Shown: positions 24,280-35,530 of the stretch, piece after piece
How positions within the stretch are numbered: the first letter of the stretch is position 1
How the letters are laid out: each line of letters starts with the position of its first letter
DNA from: Deinococcus radiotolerans
Lineage (GTDB): Bacteria > Deinococcota > Deinococci > Deinococcales > Deinococcaceae
Direction of reading: 5' to 3'
Assembly (NCBI RefSeq): GCF_014647435.1
Contig: NZ_BMPE01000018.1
Coordinates: forward strand, 1 to 58,505
Length of the DNA: 58,505 bases
The notes under the pieces: generated by a model
Told to the model about the DNA's origin: nothing
The model's database searches: none
Seen by the model: only the letters and a program-made list of their open reading frames with translations
Translations under genes and position numbers: made by a program

Positions 24280-26520
24280 ATGTCCACCCACGCCCCCCTC
24301 CCCGACCCACCCCACCCCCTCACGTACTTCGTGGACGGCATGGACTGCGCCAGCTGCGTCGCCAAAGTCGAGCGCATGGTCGGCACCCTCCCCGGCACCG
24401 ACGGCGTCAAAACCAGCTTCACCAAACAAACCCTCACCCTCCACCTCGACGAGCAACAAACCCCCCGCACCACACTCGAAAAAAACCTGCGGGCCCTGGG
24501 CTACACCCCCTCACTGATCGGCCCGCCCCCCGCGCCCACCGACACCCCGCACGCCGCGCCTGACCACGACGCGCACGACCACGCCGGACACACCCACGAC
24601 CTCGCCCCCGCCGGCACCCCCTGGTACCGCACCGGTCAGGGCCGCCTGGTCGTCACCTCCGGCGTCCTGCTGCTCGCCGCCTGGCTCTTCGGCTTCATCG
24701 AACCCCGCTTCGCCACCGCCGGGTACATCGCCGCGACGCTGCTGGGCGTGTGGCCCCTGGCCAAGAAAGCCGTCGCCAGCGCCCGACTCGGCGACCCGTT
24801 CAGCATCAACATGCTCGTCAGCCTCGCCGCCATCGGCGCCGTCGCCATCGGCGAAGCGCCGGAAGGCGCGGTCGTGGTGTTCTTCTTCGCCATCGGCGAA
24901 CTCCTCGAAGGGGTCGCCGCGGGACGCGCCCGCGCCGGCATTCAGGCCCTCGCCGCCCTGGCCCCCAAAACCGCGCTGCTCGTCGAAGGCACCGGCACCC
25001 GCGAGGTTCCAGCCGATCAACTCCAGGTGGGTCAAACCGTGCAGGTGAACCCTGGCGGGCGCGTCCCAGCCGACGGCACGATCCTCACGGGCACCTCCAG
25101 CCTCGACGACAGCCCCGTCACCGGCGAAAGCGTTCCCGTCACCAAAAGCGCTGGCGACCCGGTCTTTGCCGGGAGCATCAACGTGGGCAGCACCCTGACC
25201 GTTCAGGTGGATAAGGCCGCCAGCGACAACACCATCGCCCGCATCATCCACCTGGTCGAGGAAGCCGAAAGCAGCAAAGCGCCCACCGCCCGCTTCATCG
25301 ACCGCTTCAGCCGCTCCTACACCCCAGGCGTCGTGCTGGTCTCCGCGCTGGTCGCCCTGGTGCCCCCCCTCGCGTTCGGCGGCGCGTGGCACGAGTGGCT
25401 GTACAAGGGCATCAGCCTACTGCTGATCGGCTGCCCCTGCGCGCTGGTCCTGAGCGTCCCCGCGTCCATCACCAGCGCCATCAGTGCCGGCACCCGCCGC
25501 GGACTCCTCATCAAGGGCGGCGGCGCCCTGGAAACCATCGGTAGCGTCAAGACGGTCGCGTTCGACAAGACCGGCACCCTCACCGCCGGCAAACCCAGGG
25601 TGACCGACGTCCTCGGACTGGGCCTCGACCGGACCGAGGTGCTGCGCCTCGCGGCGGCCGTCGAGTCCGGCAGCAGCCACCCACTCGCCCACGCCATCAC
25701 CCAGGCCGCGCAGGAGGGCCAGATCCGCGTGCCGGCCGCCACGGACGCCCAGGCGCTCCCAGGCAAAGGCGCAACCGCCACCGTCGAGGGCCGCGCGCTC
25801 AGCGTCACCTCCCCCCGGCACGCCGCGACCCTGACCACCCTTGATCCAGAGCTCAGCCGCGCGGTCACGGCGTTTGAAGAGCAGGGCCGCACCGCCGTCG
25901 TTCTCCTGGAGGGCGCCACCGCGCTGGGCGTCATCGCCATCCGCGACGAGCCCCGCGCCGACGCCCGCGCCGCGCTGGCCCGGCTGCGTGACCTGGGCGT
26001 GCACACCGTCATGCTCACGGGCGACAACGCCCGCACCGGTCAGGCCATCGCCCGCAACCTGGGCTTGGACGTGCAGGCCGAACTGCTCCCCGAGGACAAG
26101 CTGCGCCTCATCGCCGAACTGGGAGCCCAGGGCGGCGTGGCCATGGTCGGCGACGGCATCAACGACGCCCCCGCGCTCGCCCAGTCCGACGTGGGGATCG
26201 CCATGGGCGGCGGCACGGACGTGGCGCTGGAAACCGCGGACGCCGCGCTGCTGCAAGAACGCGTGACGGGCGTGGCGGACCTGGTCGCCCTCTCCCGCGC
26301 CACGATGGGCAACATCAAGGTCAACATCGCCTTCGCGCTGGGCCTCAAGGCCATCTTCCTCGTCACGACGTTGCTCGGCTACACCAATCTCTGGATGGCG
26401 ATCCTGGCCGACACGGGCGCCACCGCCCTGGTCACCGCGAACGCCCTGCGGCTGCTGACCTGGAAAGGTCAAGCGGCCCCCAAGGCTGCGCCCATCACGC
26501 CGGCGCCGCGCGCCGCGTAA
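24280..26520 (+). CDS. zntA: Zn/Cd/Pb-exporting P1B-type ATPase
   Basis: The 746-residue pump has one N-terminal metal domain (GMDCASC, Cys23 and Cys26), a His/Asp-rich linker (DHDAHDHAGHTHD), eight expected membrane helices, TGES, the intramembrane CPC (Cys385 and Cys387) followed by ALVLSVPAS, phospho-acceptor Asp429 in DKTGTLT, SSHPLAHA and [10 protein letters not shown]. The CPCALVLSVPAS context is that of the Zn/Cd/Pb class (P1B-2) rather than copper pumps (CPCALGLATP). It exports divalent soft metals from the cytoplasm. It starts at a leaderless promoter and is followed within 8 bases by a glutaredoxin-like gene and then a ZIP transporter, so all three probably share a transcript. Confidence 0.95.
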   Translation: MSTHAPLPDPPHPLTYFVDGMDCASCVAKVERMVGTLPGTDGVKTSFTKQTLTLHLDEQQTPRTTLEKNLRALGYTPSLIGPPPAPTDTPHAAPDHDAHDHAGHTHDLAPAGTPWYRTGQGRLVVTSGVLLLAAWLFGFIEPRFATAGYIAATLLGVWPLAKKAVASARLGDPFSINMLVSLAAIGAVAIGEAPEGAVVVFFFAIGELLEGVAAGRARAGIQALAALAPKTALLVEGTGTREVPADQLQVGQTVQVNPGGRVPADGTILTGTSSLDDSPVTGESVPVTKSAGDPVFAGSINVGSTLTVQVDKAASDNTIARIIHLVEEAESSKAPTARFIDRFSRSYTPGVVLVSALVALVPPLAFGGAWHEWLYKGISLLLIGCPCALVLSVPASITSAISAGTRRGLLIKGGGALETIGSVKTVAFDKTGTLTAGKPRVTDVLGLGLDRTEVLRLAAAVESGSSHPLAHAITQAAQEGQIRVPAATDAQALPGKGATATVEGRALSVTSPRHAATLTTLDPELSRAVTAFEEQGRTAVVLLEGATALGVIAIRDEPRADARAALARLRDLGVHTVMLTGDNARTGQAIARNLGLDVQAELLPEDKLRLIAELGAQGGVAMVGDGINDAPALAQSDVGIAMGGGTDVALETADAALLQERVTGVADLVALSRATMGNIKVNIAFALGLKAIFLVTTLLGYTNLWMAILADTGATALVTANALRLLTWKGQAAPKAAPITPAPRAA

Positions 26521-26528
26521 CGTCAGGC

Positions 26529-26777
26529 ATGCCGGACATCACGCTCTACACCGTGCCGCAGTGCGCGGACTGCGAAGCCATCAAACGCCTCCTGCAGCGT
26601 GAGGGCGCCGCGTTCACCGAGCGGAACGTGCGCGGCGACCCGCAGGCCCTGGCGGAGATGCAGCGCCGCGCGGACGTCCGGATCGCGCCGGTCACCATCA
26701 TCGGCGACGAGGTGGTGTACGGTCCCTTCAGTGACCAGCGCCCCCGCATTCTGGCGGCCTTGTCGGGACGCGCGTGA
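26529..26777 (+). CDS. Glutaredoxin-like protein
   Basis: An 82-residue thioredoxin-fold protein with active-site CADC (VPQCADCEAIKRLL), the cis-Pro segment IAPVTII and DEVVYGPF, typical of NrdH/glutaredoxin-like proteins. It should reduce disulfides or deliver thiols. Its place between a soft-metal exporter and a ZIP transporter suggests it protects or reduces metal-binding cysteines such as the CxxC of the ATPase, but this is inference. The gene overlaps the ZIP start codon by four bases. Confidence 0.88.
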   Translation: MPDITLYTVPQCADCEAIKRLLQREGAAFTERNVRGDPQALAEMQRRADVRIAPVTIIGDEVVYGPFSDQRPRILAALSGRA

Positions 26778-27505
26778 GCGTCGCCCTCTCGCAGATTCTG
26801 GCCCTCACGCTCATCCCGGTGGGGGCCACGGTCGTTGGGGGCGCCGTGGCCGCGTTCCGCGCACCCGCCGACCGCACGCGCAGCTTCGTGCAGCATTTCG
26901 CCGCGGGCGTGGTGTTCGCGGTGGTGGCCGGGGAACTGCTGCCGGAGATCACCAGAGGGCATCAGCCGCTGGGCGTCGTACTCGGCTTCGCGCTGGGCGT
27001 GGCGGTGATGCTGCTCGTGCGGCAGTGGGCCGAGCGGCTCGAAGGGGCGGCTGAGGCGCGCGCCGCGTCCACCGTGAACCTGGGCTTGATCGTCGCGGTC
27101 GGGATTGACGTGCTGCTCGACGGACTGCTGATCGGCGTGGGCTTCGCGGCGGGCGCGCGGGTCGGCACGCTGCTCATCGTGGCGTTGACGCTGGAACTGC
27201 TGTTCCTGGGCGTGTCCGTCGCGTCCAGCCTCGTGCAGGACGGCGCGTCCCGGGGCCGCGTGATCGGCACAGTCGGCAGTCTCAGCCTGCTCGTGATCGT
27301 GGGGGCACTCCTGGGCGGCACGCTCCTGCAAGGCCTCACGGGCCTGGCGCTGGAGATCACCCTGTCGTTCGGCGCGGCCGCGCTCCTGTTCCTGGTCACA
27401 GAGGAGCTGCTGACCGAGGCGCACGAGGTGAAGGAGACGCCCCTGATCACCGCCGCGTTCTTCGCGGGCTTCGTGGCGCTGTACCTGCTGGAACTGCTGA
27501 CCTGA
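26774..27505 (+). CDS. ZIP-family metal transporter
   Basis: The 243-residue membrane protein has about eight hydrophobic helices. HFAAGVVFAVVAGELLPE corresponds to the HxxxG...ELxPE region and VGIDVLLDGLLIGVGFAAG to the HNxxDGxxIG metal-site helix of ZIP proteins, although the canonical His in the latter is replaced (ID instead of HN). It may import or export Zn and related ions; ZIPs normally move metal into the cytoplasm. Sitting in one operon with an exporter is unusual. The altered metal-site helix may mean a changed role, for example a sensor or different substrate. GTG start overlaps the glutaredoxin stop. Confidence 0.8.
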   Translation: MSVALSQILALTLIPVGATVVGGAVAAFRAPADRTRSFVQHFAAGVVFAVVAGELLPEITRGHQPLGVVLGFALGVAVMLLVRQWAERLEGAAEARAASTVNLGLIVAVGIDVLLDGLLIGVGFAAGARVGTLLIVALTLELLFLGVSVASSLVQDGASRGRVIGTVGSLSLLVIVGALLGGTLLQGLTGLALEITLSFGAAALLFLVTEELLTEAHEVKETPLITAAFFAGFVALYLLELLT

Positions 27506-27589
27506 GCGACTCTGGCCGCGTCGGCCGCGCGGGCACGACCCTGTGATCCGGCCGCAGGCCCGAACCGAGCACGCCAATTGGGCGCTTCG

Positions 27590-28078
27590 TTAGGGCGCGT
27601 CCGGGGGGGCCGTGCCGAGCAGGGGTTGCTGCGCGCGCAGGGTCTTGGGTGCGTCCGGGTGCCAGGGGAAGCGGCCCTGCGGGTCCGCCCACACGCACTG
27701 CAGGACCGGGAACGCCTCGTTCCCGTACAGCCACAGGGCGTACTCCAGGTAATCCCGGTAGGCCTGCTCAGGTGCGGCAACGAACTGGCAGAGGTGTCCG
27801 TCCAGCACATCCGGGGTGACCTCCCCGTCGCTGAAGCGGCGCTGCTGCGCGTGGATGGCCTGGCCCGCCGCGCTGAGGGTCCGCTCCATGACGTCGGGGG
27901 GCTGGCCGATCATGATGAGCTCCGGGTGCTGATCGTGGGCCCACAGGCCCACCGTGAACGCGAAGCCGGGGCCTTCCGGGTCTTCGGGAATGGTCAGGAC
28001 GGTCCACCCCTGCTGCTGGATGAGGTGAAGCACCCTGGAGTCGAATTCGGTCTCTGGCGCGGACAGGGCTGAGAGCAT
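27590..28078 (-). CDS. DUF4262 family protein
   Basis: The 162-residue product shows the DUF4262 pattern: QQQGWTVLTIPEDPEGPGFAF then TVGLWAHDQHPELIMIG, and near the C-terminus the ALWLYGNEAFPVLQCVWAD segment with PWHPD. Family function is unknown. It is convergent with the ZIP gene and lies 198 bases downstream of the CPD ATPase gene on the same strand, with its own ribosome site (AGGAGACC), so it may be independent of the copper operon. Confidence 0.85.
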   Translation of the reverse strand: MLSALSAPETEFDSRVLHLIQQQGWTVLTIPEDPEGPGFAFTVGLWAHDQHPELIMIGQPPDVMERTLSAAGQAIHAQQRRFSDGEVTPDVLDGHLCQFVAAPEQAYRDYLEYALWLYGNEAFPVLQCVWADPQGRFPWHPDAPKTLRAQQPLLGTAPPDAP

Positions 28079-28276
28079 GATGGGTCTCCTGTGCAGGGCG
28101 TAACGTCTTCGGTTCAGTGTACGGCTGGACGCTGGCGCGGCTCCCTGCCGTTTGGGGGCAAGGCCGGGGGAATGCGGTCCTCGGAAGAGCGGGGCGGAGT
28201 TGCCGAATCGGCCCCCGCCCCCGTCCGCTCGCCGTTGGTTCCGGCGCTGCGGGCGCCTCGTGGGTGTCTGTGGCCG

Positions 28277-30670
<2,394 letters not shown>

Positions 30671-30743
30671 ACCGGTCTCCTGTGAAGGTCGCCGTGGGGG
30701 CCGGCCTGGGCCCGGGCGGGCCGCCGGGATCGCTGCGGGGCGC

Positions 30744-31079
30744 TCAGCGGGCGGTGAGGACGTCCATCAGCTCGTCTACCAAGTCCGCGGCGTCCCCGCG
30801 GGCGGCGGCGGTGGTGACGTGCGCCTGCAGGTGGCCGCGCAGGACGACGTTGGCCACGCCGTTCAGGGCGCCCTGGACGGCTTTGAGCTGCTGGAGGATG
30901 TCCAGGCAGTACACGTCCGGGTCTTCGAGGGCGCGGCGGATGCTGTCGAGGTGGCCGCGAGCGATGGCGAGGCGGCGCGCGGCCTGCTTGCGGCTGTCCT
31001 CGGGCATGCACAGGTGCAGCGGGTCCGTGTGGCGGTGCCCGTCGTGGGCGGTGACTTCGGCGGGTTGCGTGGGGGTCAC
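30744..31079 (-). CDS. csoR: CsoR family copper-sensing repressor, C-H-H type
   Basis: A 111-residue four-helix repressor. Copper ligands are Cys58 (DVYCLDIL), His83 and His87 (LRGHLQAHV). The third ligand is His where most CsoR proteins have Cys, a C-H-H set known from Thermus thermophilus CsoR, which senses both Cu(I) and other ions. The N-terminal tail also carries His and Cys. GTG start overlaps the copZ stop. It should bind the GC-tract dyads at 31312-31333 and 31426-31447 and derepress both copper units when metal binds. Confidence 0.93.
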   Translation of the reverse strand: MTPTQPAEVTAHDGHRHTDPLHLCMPEDSRKQAARRLAIARGHLDSIRRALEDPDVYCLDILQQLKAVQGALNGVANVVLRGHLQAHVTTAAARGDAADLVDELMDVLTAR

Positions 31080-31288
31080 TTCGGGTGGGCGACCTGGGCG
31101 CCGTAGCCTTCGTCGAGCACGGCGGCGATGAGGGCGTCAGGCTGGGCGGTGCCGTGCACGGTGGCGGTGCCGGTGCTGAGGTTCACGTGGGCGTCGGTGA
31201 CGCCGGGGACGGCGCGCAGGGTGTTGGTGACGCTGGTCTGGCAGTGGCCGCAGGTCATGCCGGTGATGGTCAGTTCCGTCTGGGTCAT
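31076..31288 (-). CDS. copZ: CopZ-like copper chaperone
   Basis: A 70-residue heavy-metal-associated domain with GMTCGHC (residues 10-16) and the beta-alpha-beta-beta-alpha-beta layout (TLRAVPGVTDAHVNLST, TATVHG, LIAAVLDEGYGAQV). It carries Cu(I) to the ATPases. First gene of copZ-csoR-CPD ATPase and divergent from copA. GGAGGACC precedes the ATG at 31288. Confidence 0.95.
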   Translation of the reverse strand: MTQTELTITGMTCGHCQTSVTNTLRAVPGVTDAHVNLSTGTATVHGTAQPDALIAAVLDEGYGAQVAHPK

Positions 31289-31311
31289 GGGTGGTCCTCC
31301 GAACTGCACGG

Positions 31312-31333
31312 TATACCCTCCCCCCAGGGGTGT
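31312..31333. promoter_or_regulatory. CsoR operator upstream of copZ
   Basis: TATACCCTCCCCCCAGGGGT followed by GT is a C-tract/G-tract dyad with A/T ends, the classical CsoR site. It overlaps a minus-strand TATACC box likely to be the copZ -10. Confidence 0.8.
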
Positions 31334-31425
31334 CAAGACGAGGCAGCGCGTGGCGGCGTGCCATAAGGCACTATGGGTGGGGCTATTGCAGACCCTCCCC
31401 GGCTGGATGTATGCTGGGATCATCA

Positions 31426-31447
31426 GTAACCCCCCCCCAGGGGGTAA
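31426..31447. promoter_or_regulatory. CsoR operator upstream of copA
   Basis: GTAACCCCCCCCCAGGGGGT followed by AA, a second CsoR-type dyad. It lies downstream of a probable promoter (TTGCAG at 31386-31391, TATGCT at 31410-31415) and ends just before the ribosome site AAGGAG of copA. Confidence 0.82.
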
Positions 31448-31456
31448 GGAGCGAAG

Positions 31457-33967
31457 ATGACGCAAACCATCGAACTGGGCGTGCAGGGCATGACCTGCGC
31501 CAGCTGCGTGGGCCGGGTCGAACGCGGCCTGAAGAAAGTGGATGGCGTGGAAGACGCCACCGTCAACCTGGCCACCGAACGCGCCACCGTCACGTACGAT
31601 CCGGCCGTCACCACACCCCAGGCGCTGCTCGACAAGGTCAAGGCTGTCGGCTACGAGCCGGTCCTGAGCCACATTGACCTGGGCGTGCAGGGCATGACCT
31701 GCGCCAACTGCGTCGGCCGCGTCGAACGCGCCTTGAAGAAAGTGGATGGGGTGATCGGCGCCACCGTCAACCTCGCCACCGAGCGCGCCAGCATCGAGTA
31801 CCTGCCGGCCAGCGTCAGCCCGGGGCAACTCAAGGCGGCCATCCGCCAGGCGGGGTACGAGGTCCTCGAAGCGCAGGCCGGCGTGAGCCGTGAGGATCAG
31901 GAGCGTGAGGCGCGCGCCCAGGAAGTCGCGCACCTGCGCCGTCAGGTACTGTTCAGTGCGGTCTTCGCCCTGCCGCTGCTGCTGATCGCCATGGTACCCA
32001 TGCTGGTTCCCGCCGCGGAGGACTGGCTGATGACCACCTTCGGCCACCGCGTGATGAGCACGCTGAACTGGGTGATGCTGGCCCTCGCGTTACCCATCCA
32101 GTTCGGGCCGGGCCGGCGTTTTTACCGCCTGGGCTGGAAGAGCCTGCGCGTCCTGTCCCCGGACATGAACGCCCTGGTGATGATTGGCACGACCGCCGCC
32201 TTCGGGTACTCCCTGATCGCGACCGTGGCCCCCGGCATCTTCCCGGACGGCACCGCGCACGTGTATTACGAGGCGTCCGGCGTGGTCATCACCCTGATCC
32301 TGCTGGGCAAATACTTCGAAGCGGTGGCCAAGGGCCGGTCCAGCGAGGCCATGAAGAAACTCCTCTCCCTGCAGGCGAAAACCGCCCGGGTGGTCCGCCG
32401 CGGTCAGGAACTCGAAGTGCCCGCGGATGAGGTGCTCGTCGGCGACGTGATTGCCGTCCGCCCGGGCGAGAAGATTCCCGTGGACGGACAGGTGCTCAGC
32501 GGCGCCTCCTTCGTCGATGAGAGCATGATCACCGGGGAGCCCGTGCCGGTGGGCAAGCAGGCGGGCGCGCCCGTGGTGGGCGGCACGATTAACCAGAACG
32601 GTGCGCTCACCGTTCAGGCCACGAAGATCGGTGCGGACACCGCGCTGGCGCAGATCATCAAACTCGTGGAAACCGCGCAGGGCAGCAAGCCGCCCATCCA
32701 GGGGCTCGCGGACCGGGTCGTGGCCGTGTTCGTGCCGGTCGTGCTGGGCATCGCGGCCCTGACGTTCCTGCTGTGGCTGATCTTCGGCGGGCCGGGCGCC
32801 CTGAGCTTCGCGCTGATCACGACGGTCGCAGTGCTGATCATCGCCTGCCCCTGCGCCATGGGCCTGGCCACCCCCACGAGCATCATGGTCGGGACCGGCA
32901 AAGCCGCCGAACTGGGCGTGCTGTTCAAAGGGGGCGGCGCGCTCGAGGGCCTACAGGACGTGCAGGTGGTCGCCGTCGACAAGACCGGCACGCTGACCAA
33001 AGGCAAGCCGGAACTCACCGACCTTGTCACTGCCCCTGGATTTGACCGTGCCGAGGTGCTCGGGCTGGTCGCGGCGGCCGAACAGCAGAGCGAGCACCCT
33101 ATTGCCCGCGCCATCGTGGACGCCGCGAAAAAAGAAGGCGTCGCCCTAGCCCCCTCCGAGCACTTCGAAGCGGTGCCCGGCTTCGGGCTGGAAGCGCGGG
33201 TCAGTGGTCGGCTCGTGCAGGTCGGCGCGGACCGGTACATGACCCGGCTGGGCCTGAACCCGCAGGTGTTCCAGGGGCACGCCGAGCGCCTGGGTGACGA
33301 AGGCAAGAGTCCGCTGTACGCCGCCATCGACGGCCGGCTCGCCGCGATCATCGCGGTGGCCGACCCAGTCAAGGACGGCAGCCTGGACGCCGTGAAGGCC
33401 CTGCACGCCCAGGGGCTGCGGGTCGCGATGATCACCGGCGACAACACGCGCACCGCCCACGCCATCGCCCGGCAGCTGGGGATCGACACGGTCCTGGCCG
33501 AGGTGCTCCCCAGCGGCAAGAGTGACGCGGTCAAGGACCTCCAGGCCACCGGGCAGAAGGTCGCGTTCGTTGGGGACGGCATCAACGACGCGCCGGCGCT
33601 GGCGCAGGCGGATGTGGGCCTCGCGATCGGTACCGGCACGGACGTCGCCGTCGAAACGGCCGACGTGATCCTCATGAGCGGCGACCTGCGCGGCGTTCCG
33701 AACGCGTTCGCGCTCAGTCGCGCCACGCTGCGCAACATCCGCCTGAACCTGTTCTGGGCGTTCGCGTACAACATCATCCTGATCCCCGTCGCGGCCGGCG
33801 CCCTGTACCATGCCTTCGGCACGCTGCTCAGCCCGGTGCTGGCCGCGGCCGCCATGGGCTTTTCGAGCGTCTTCGTGCTCAGCAACGCCCTGCGCCTGCG
33901 CGGCTTCCGCCCGCCCGTCCGCGCGGGCGCGGCGGTCCCCGCAGCCCCCAGTCCCGCCCTCGCCTGA
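31457..33967 (+). CDS. copA: Cu(I)-exporting P1B-1 ATPase CopA
   Basis: The 836-residue pump has two N-terminal metal domains (GMTCASC and GMTCANC), TGEP, intramembrane Cys464-Pro-Cys466 in [14 protein letters not shown], phospho-acceptor Asp508 in DKTGTLT, EHPIARA and [10 protein letters not shown]. The CPC-xMGLATP context and the YN and MxxS segments near the end match Cu(I) exporters. The two metal domains are near copies of each other ([22 protein letters not shown]), a recent internal duplication. Divergent from copZ-csoR and preceded by a CsoR box. It and the CPD-type pump give two different copper ATPases in one regulon. Confidence 0.97.
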   Translation: MTQTIELGVQGMTCASCVGRVERGLKKVDGVEDATVNLATERATVTYDPAVTTPQALLDKVKAVGYEPVLSHIDLGVQGMTCANCVGRVERALKKVDGVIGATVNLATERASIEYLPASVSPGQLKAAIRQAGYEVLEAQAGVSREDQEREARAQEVAHLRRQVLFSAVFALPLLLIAMVPMLVPAAEDWLMTTFGHRVMSTLNWVMLALALPIQFGPGRRFYRLGWKSLRVLSPDMNALVMIGTTAAFGYSLIATVAPGIFPDGTAHVYYEASGVVITLILLGKYFEAVAKGRSSEAMKKLLSLQAKTARVVRRGQELEVPADEVLVGDVIAVRPGEKIPVDGQVLSGASFVDESMITGEPVPVGKQAGAPVVGGTINQNGALTVQATKIGADTALAQIIKLVETAQGSKPPIQGLADRVVAVFVPVVLGIAALTFLLWLIFGGPGALSFALITTVAVLIIACPCAMGLATPTSIMVGTGKAAELGVLFKGGGALEGLQDVQVVAVDKTGTLTKGKPELTDLVTAPGFDRAEVLGLVAAAEQQSEHPIARAIVDAAKKEGVALAPSEHFEAVPGFGLEARVSGRLVQVGADRYMTRLGLNPQVFQGHAERLGDEGKSPLYAAIDGRLAAIIAVADPVKDGSLDAVKALHAQGLRVAMITGDNTRTAHAIARQLGIDTVLAEVLPSGKSDAVKDLQATGQKVAFVGDGINDAPALAQADVGLAIGTGTDVAVETADVILMSGDLRGVPNAFALSRATLRNIRLNLFWAFAYNIILIPVAAGALYHAFGTLLSPVLAAAAMGFSSVFVLSNALRLRGFRPPVRAGAAVPAAPSPALA

Positions 33968-33992
33968 TCTCTTCTCTCCCAGGAGTCCTGCC

Positions 33993-34406
33993 ATGACGAA
34001 ACTCACTGTCGGCCCGTACGTCGCGTCCATGAAAACCAGCCCCGCCCAGGTCCGGGACCGTGAGGCCTTCCTGACCCGCGCCCGCCTCCGGGATGACGTG
34101 CCGACCGTTGCGGGCCTGCCCCTGGTTGGCCTGGGCGGCTCCTGCGGCAAACCCGCCTTCCTCCTGCCGTACCTGATCCGCTGGGACGACGTGAACACCC
34201 AGGCCCTGGAGGACGTGGGCGCCGAATTCGGCTGCTTCGTGGAGTACGGCGCGTACCCCCACCTGAAACTCCAGGACGGGGGTCAGGAGGTCGCGGCCGT
34301 GCAGGACTGGAGCAACATAGGCATGGTGTTCATCCGGCCCGGGTACGAGCGCGGGGAGGAACTCCTCGTTCGTCTGCGGGACGCGCTCGCCCCGTCCGGG
34401 GGGTAA
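33993..34406 (+). CDS. Conserved hypothetical protein downstream of copA
   Basis: A 137-residue soluble protein 25 bases after copA with its own AGGAG site, so probably in the copA transcript. It has LVGLGGSCGKPAFLLPYLIR and DVGAEFGCFVEYGAYPHLKL with two Cys and an acidic/aromatic middle. No family recognised. No signal peptide or membrane segment. The position suggests a copper-stress role, but nothing in the sequence shows one. Confidence 0.7.
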   Translation: MTKLTVGPYVASMKTSPAQVRDREAFLTRARLRDDVPTVAGLPLVGLGGSCGKPAFLLPYLIRWDDVNTQALEDVGAEFGCFVEYGAYPHLKLQDGGQEVAAVQDWSNIGMVFIRPGYERGEELLVRLRDALAPSGG

Positions 34407-34497
34407 GACACCTCCCCTGTTGAGAGCACCTATCGGCGTGGCCGCCCCTTGAGGCGTTCACGCCGGCTGCCTGTGTGGAGGAAAAACGGACGTGAAA

Positions 34498-34516
34498 GTG
34501 TGCCATTGTGGTACAC
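34498..34516. promoter_or_regulatory. Probable toxin-antitoxin operator
   Basis: GTGTGCCA-TTG-TGGTACAC is a near-perfect dyad (one mismatch per arm) containing TACACT, a likely -10, 22 bases before the antitoxin ATG. Autoregulation by the Xre-type antitoxin would act here. Confidence 0.6.
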
Positions 34517-34537
34517 TCTGGGTCCAAGGAGCCCCCC

Positions 34538-34903
34538 ATGACCGCCCTGAGTGACCACCTGCTGATCGACGCCCGCAGCCCCGTGAACGGCAAACTTGAC
34601 GCCCGCCGCCTGGCTCAGGCATTCGGCATGACCCTGCGCGAACTCGCGCAGGCCACCGGCCGCGACCCCAGCGGCCTGAGCAAGCACCCCACCAGCGACA
34701 CCCTGCAGGTCCCCCTGCACGACCTGGAAACCGTGGGCCTGCAACTCAGGGACGTGTTCGGCGACCTCAGCGTGGGGCGCATGTGGCTGCGGGCCCCCAA
34801 CCCGGTCCTCGGGGGCCGGACGCCGATCAGTTACCTCCTCGACCGCCGCCCGGTGGCCGTCCGGCGCCTGCTGACCCTGGCCGAGACAGGCACCCCGACT
34901 TGA
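34538..34903 (+). CDS. Xre/MbcA/ParS-type antitoxin
   Basis: The 121-residue product pairs an Xre-like helix-turn-helix (LDARRLAQAFGMTLRELAQA, DPSGLSKHP) with the toxin-binding DUF2384 segment (VFGDLSVGRMWLRAPNPVLG then GRTPISYLL). It should neutralise the downstream RES toxin and repress the shared promoter. The ATG at 34538 follows AAGGAGCC. Its TGA stop overlaps the TTG start of the toxin gene. Confidence 0.9.
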   Translation: MTALSDHLLIDARSPVNGKLDARRLAQAFGMTLRELAQATGRDPSGLSKHPTSDTLQVPLHDLETVGLQLRDVFGDLSVGRMWLRAPNPVLGGRTPISYLLDRRPVAVRRLLTLAETGTPT

Positions 34904-35529
34904 CCGACTTCAAGGCCCTGAAGCGCGCCCTGCTGGGCGCGCCCGTCTGGACGCCCCCTGGCGTCCTCGACACGTACCGCACGGTGCCGCTGCTGGCGCT
35001 GCGCAAGTACAACCCCGACCCGCTGAATACGGACGGGTCCCTGGTCACCGGCGGGCGGTACAACGCGCCGGAGGACCTGCCGGGCGCGCACGCCATGCTG
35101 TACGTCGCGGAGCACCTCAGCGTCGCGCACGCGGAAGCGGGCGCCATTACGGTCGTCACAGGCGCGACTGGCCTGCAGATCCAGCCCGGACCCGACCAGC
35201 GGCCCCGGCTGGACATCACCGTCAAACTGCGCCTCGGCAGCGTCCTGGACCTGACCGACCCGGCGGTCCTGACCGTCCTGAGCCTGCACCCATCAGACCT
35301 GCTGCAGGCGTGGCTCCCCTTGAACGTGGAGGGCCAGCTGGCCCTCACGCAGGTGCTGGCCCGCGCCGCGCTGGACAGCGCCCGGTTCGACGCCATCCGC
35401 TACCCGAGCGCCCGGTACCCGGGCGGGCGGAACTACGCCGTGTTCCCGGACCGCGTCGCCCCGCAGGACCGGGCTGTACATGATCCGGACGGCGAACTGA
35501 GCGTCTTCCCGGGGCCCGCCCGGCCCTGA
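34900..35529 (+). CDS. RES-domain toxin
   Basis: A 209-residue RES protein. Family markers are TYRTVPL with the conserved Arg, GGRYNAPEDL, LYVAEHLSVAHAEA (conserved Glu) and the later IRYPSARYPGGRNYAVFPD segment with the conserved Ser. RES toxins degrade NAD+ in characterised cases. The TTG at 34900 overlaps the antitoxin stop; the frame is open further upstream but that part lies inside the antitoxin gene. Its stop is one base from the stop of the convergent nuclease gene. Confidence 0.88.
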   Translation: MTDFKALKRALLGAPVWTPPGVLDTYRTVPLLALRKYNPDPLNTDGSLVTGGRYNAPEDLPGAHAMLYVAEHLSVAHAEAGAITVVTGATGLQIQPGPDQRPRLDITVKLRLGSVLDLTDPAVLTVLSLHPSDLLQAWLPLNVEGQLALTQVLARAALDSARFDAIRYPSARYPGGRNYAVFPDRVAPQDRAVHDPDGELSVFPGPARP

Positions 35530-35530
35530 A

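Noticed and set aside
34783..34899. Upstream extension of the RES toxin frame
   Set aside because: It overlaps the antitoxin gene in another frame; the TTG at 34900 in the stop overlap explains the start.
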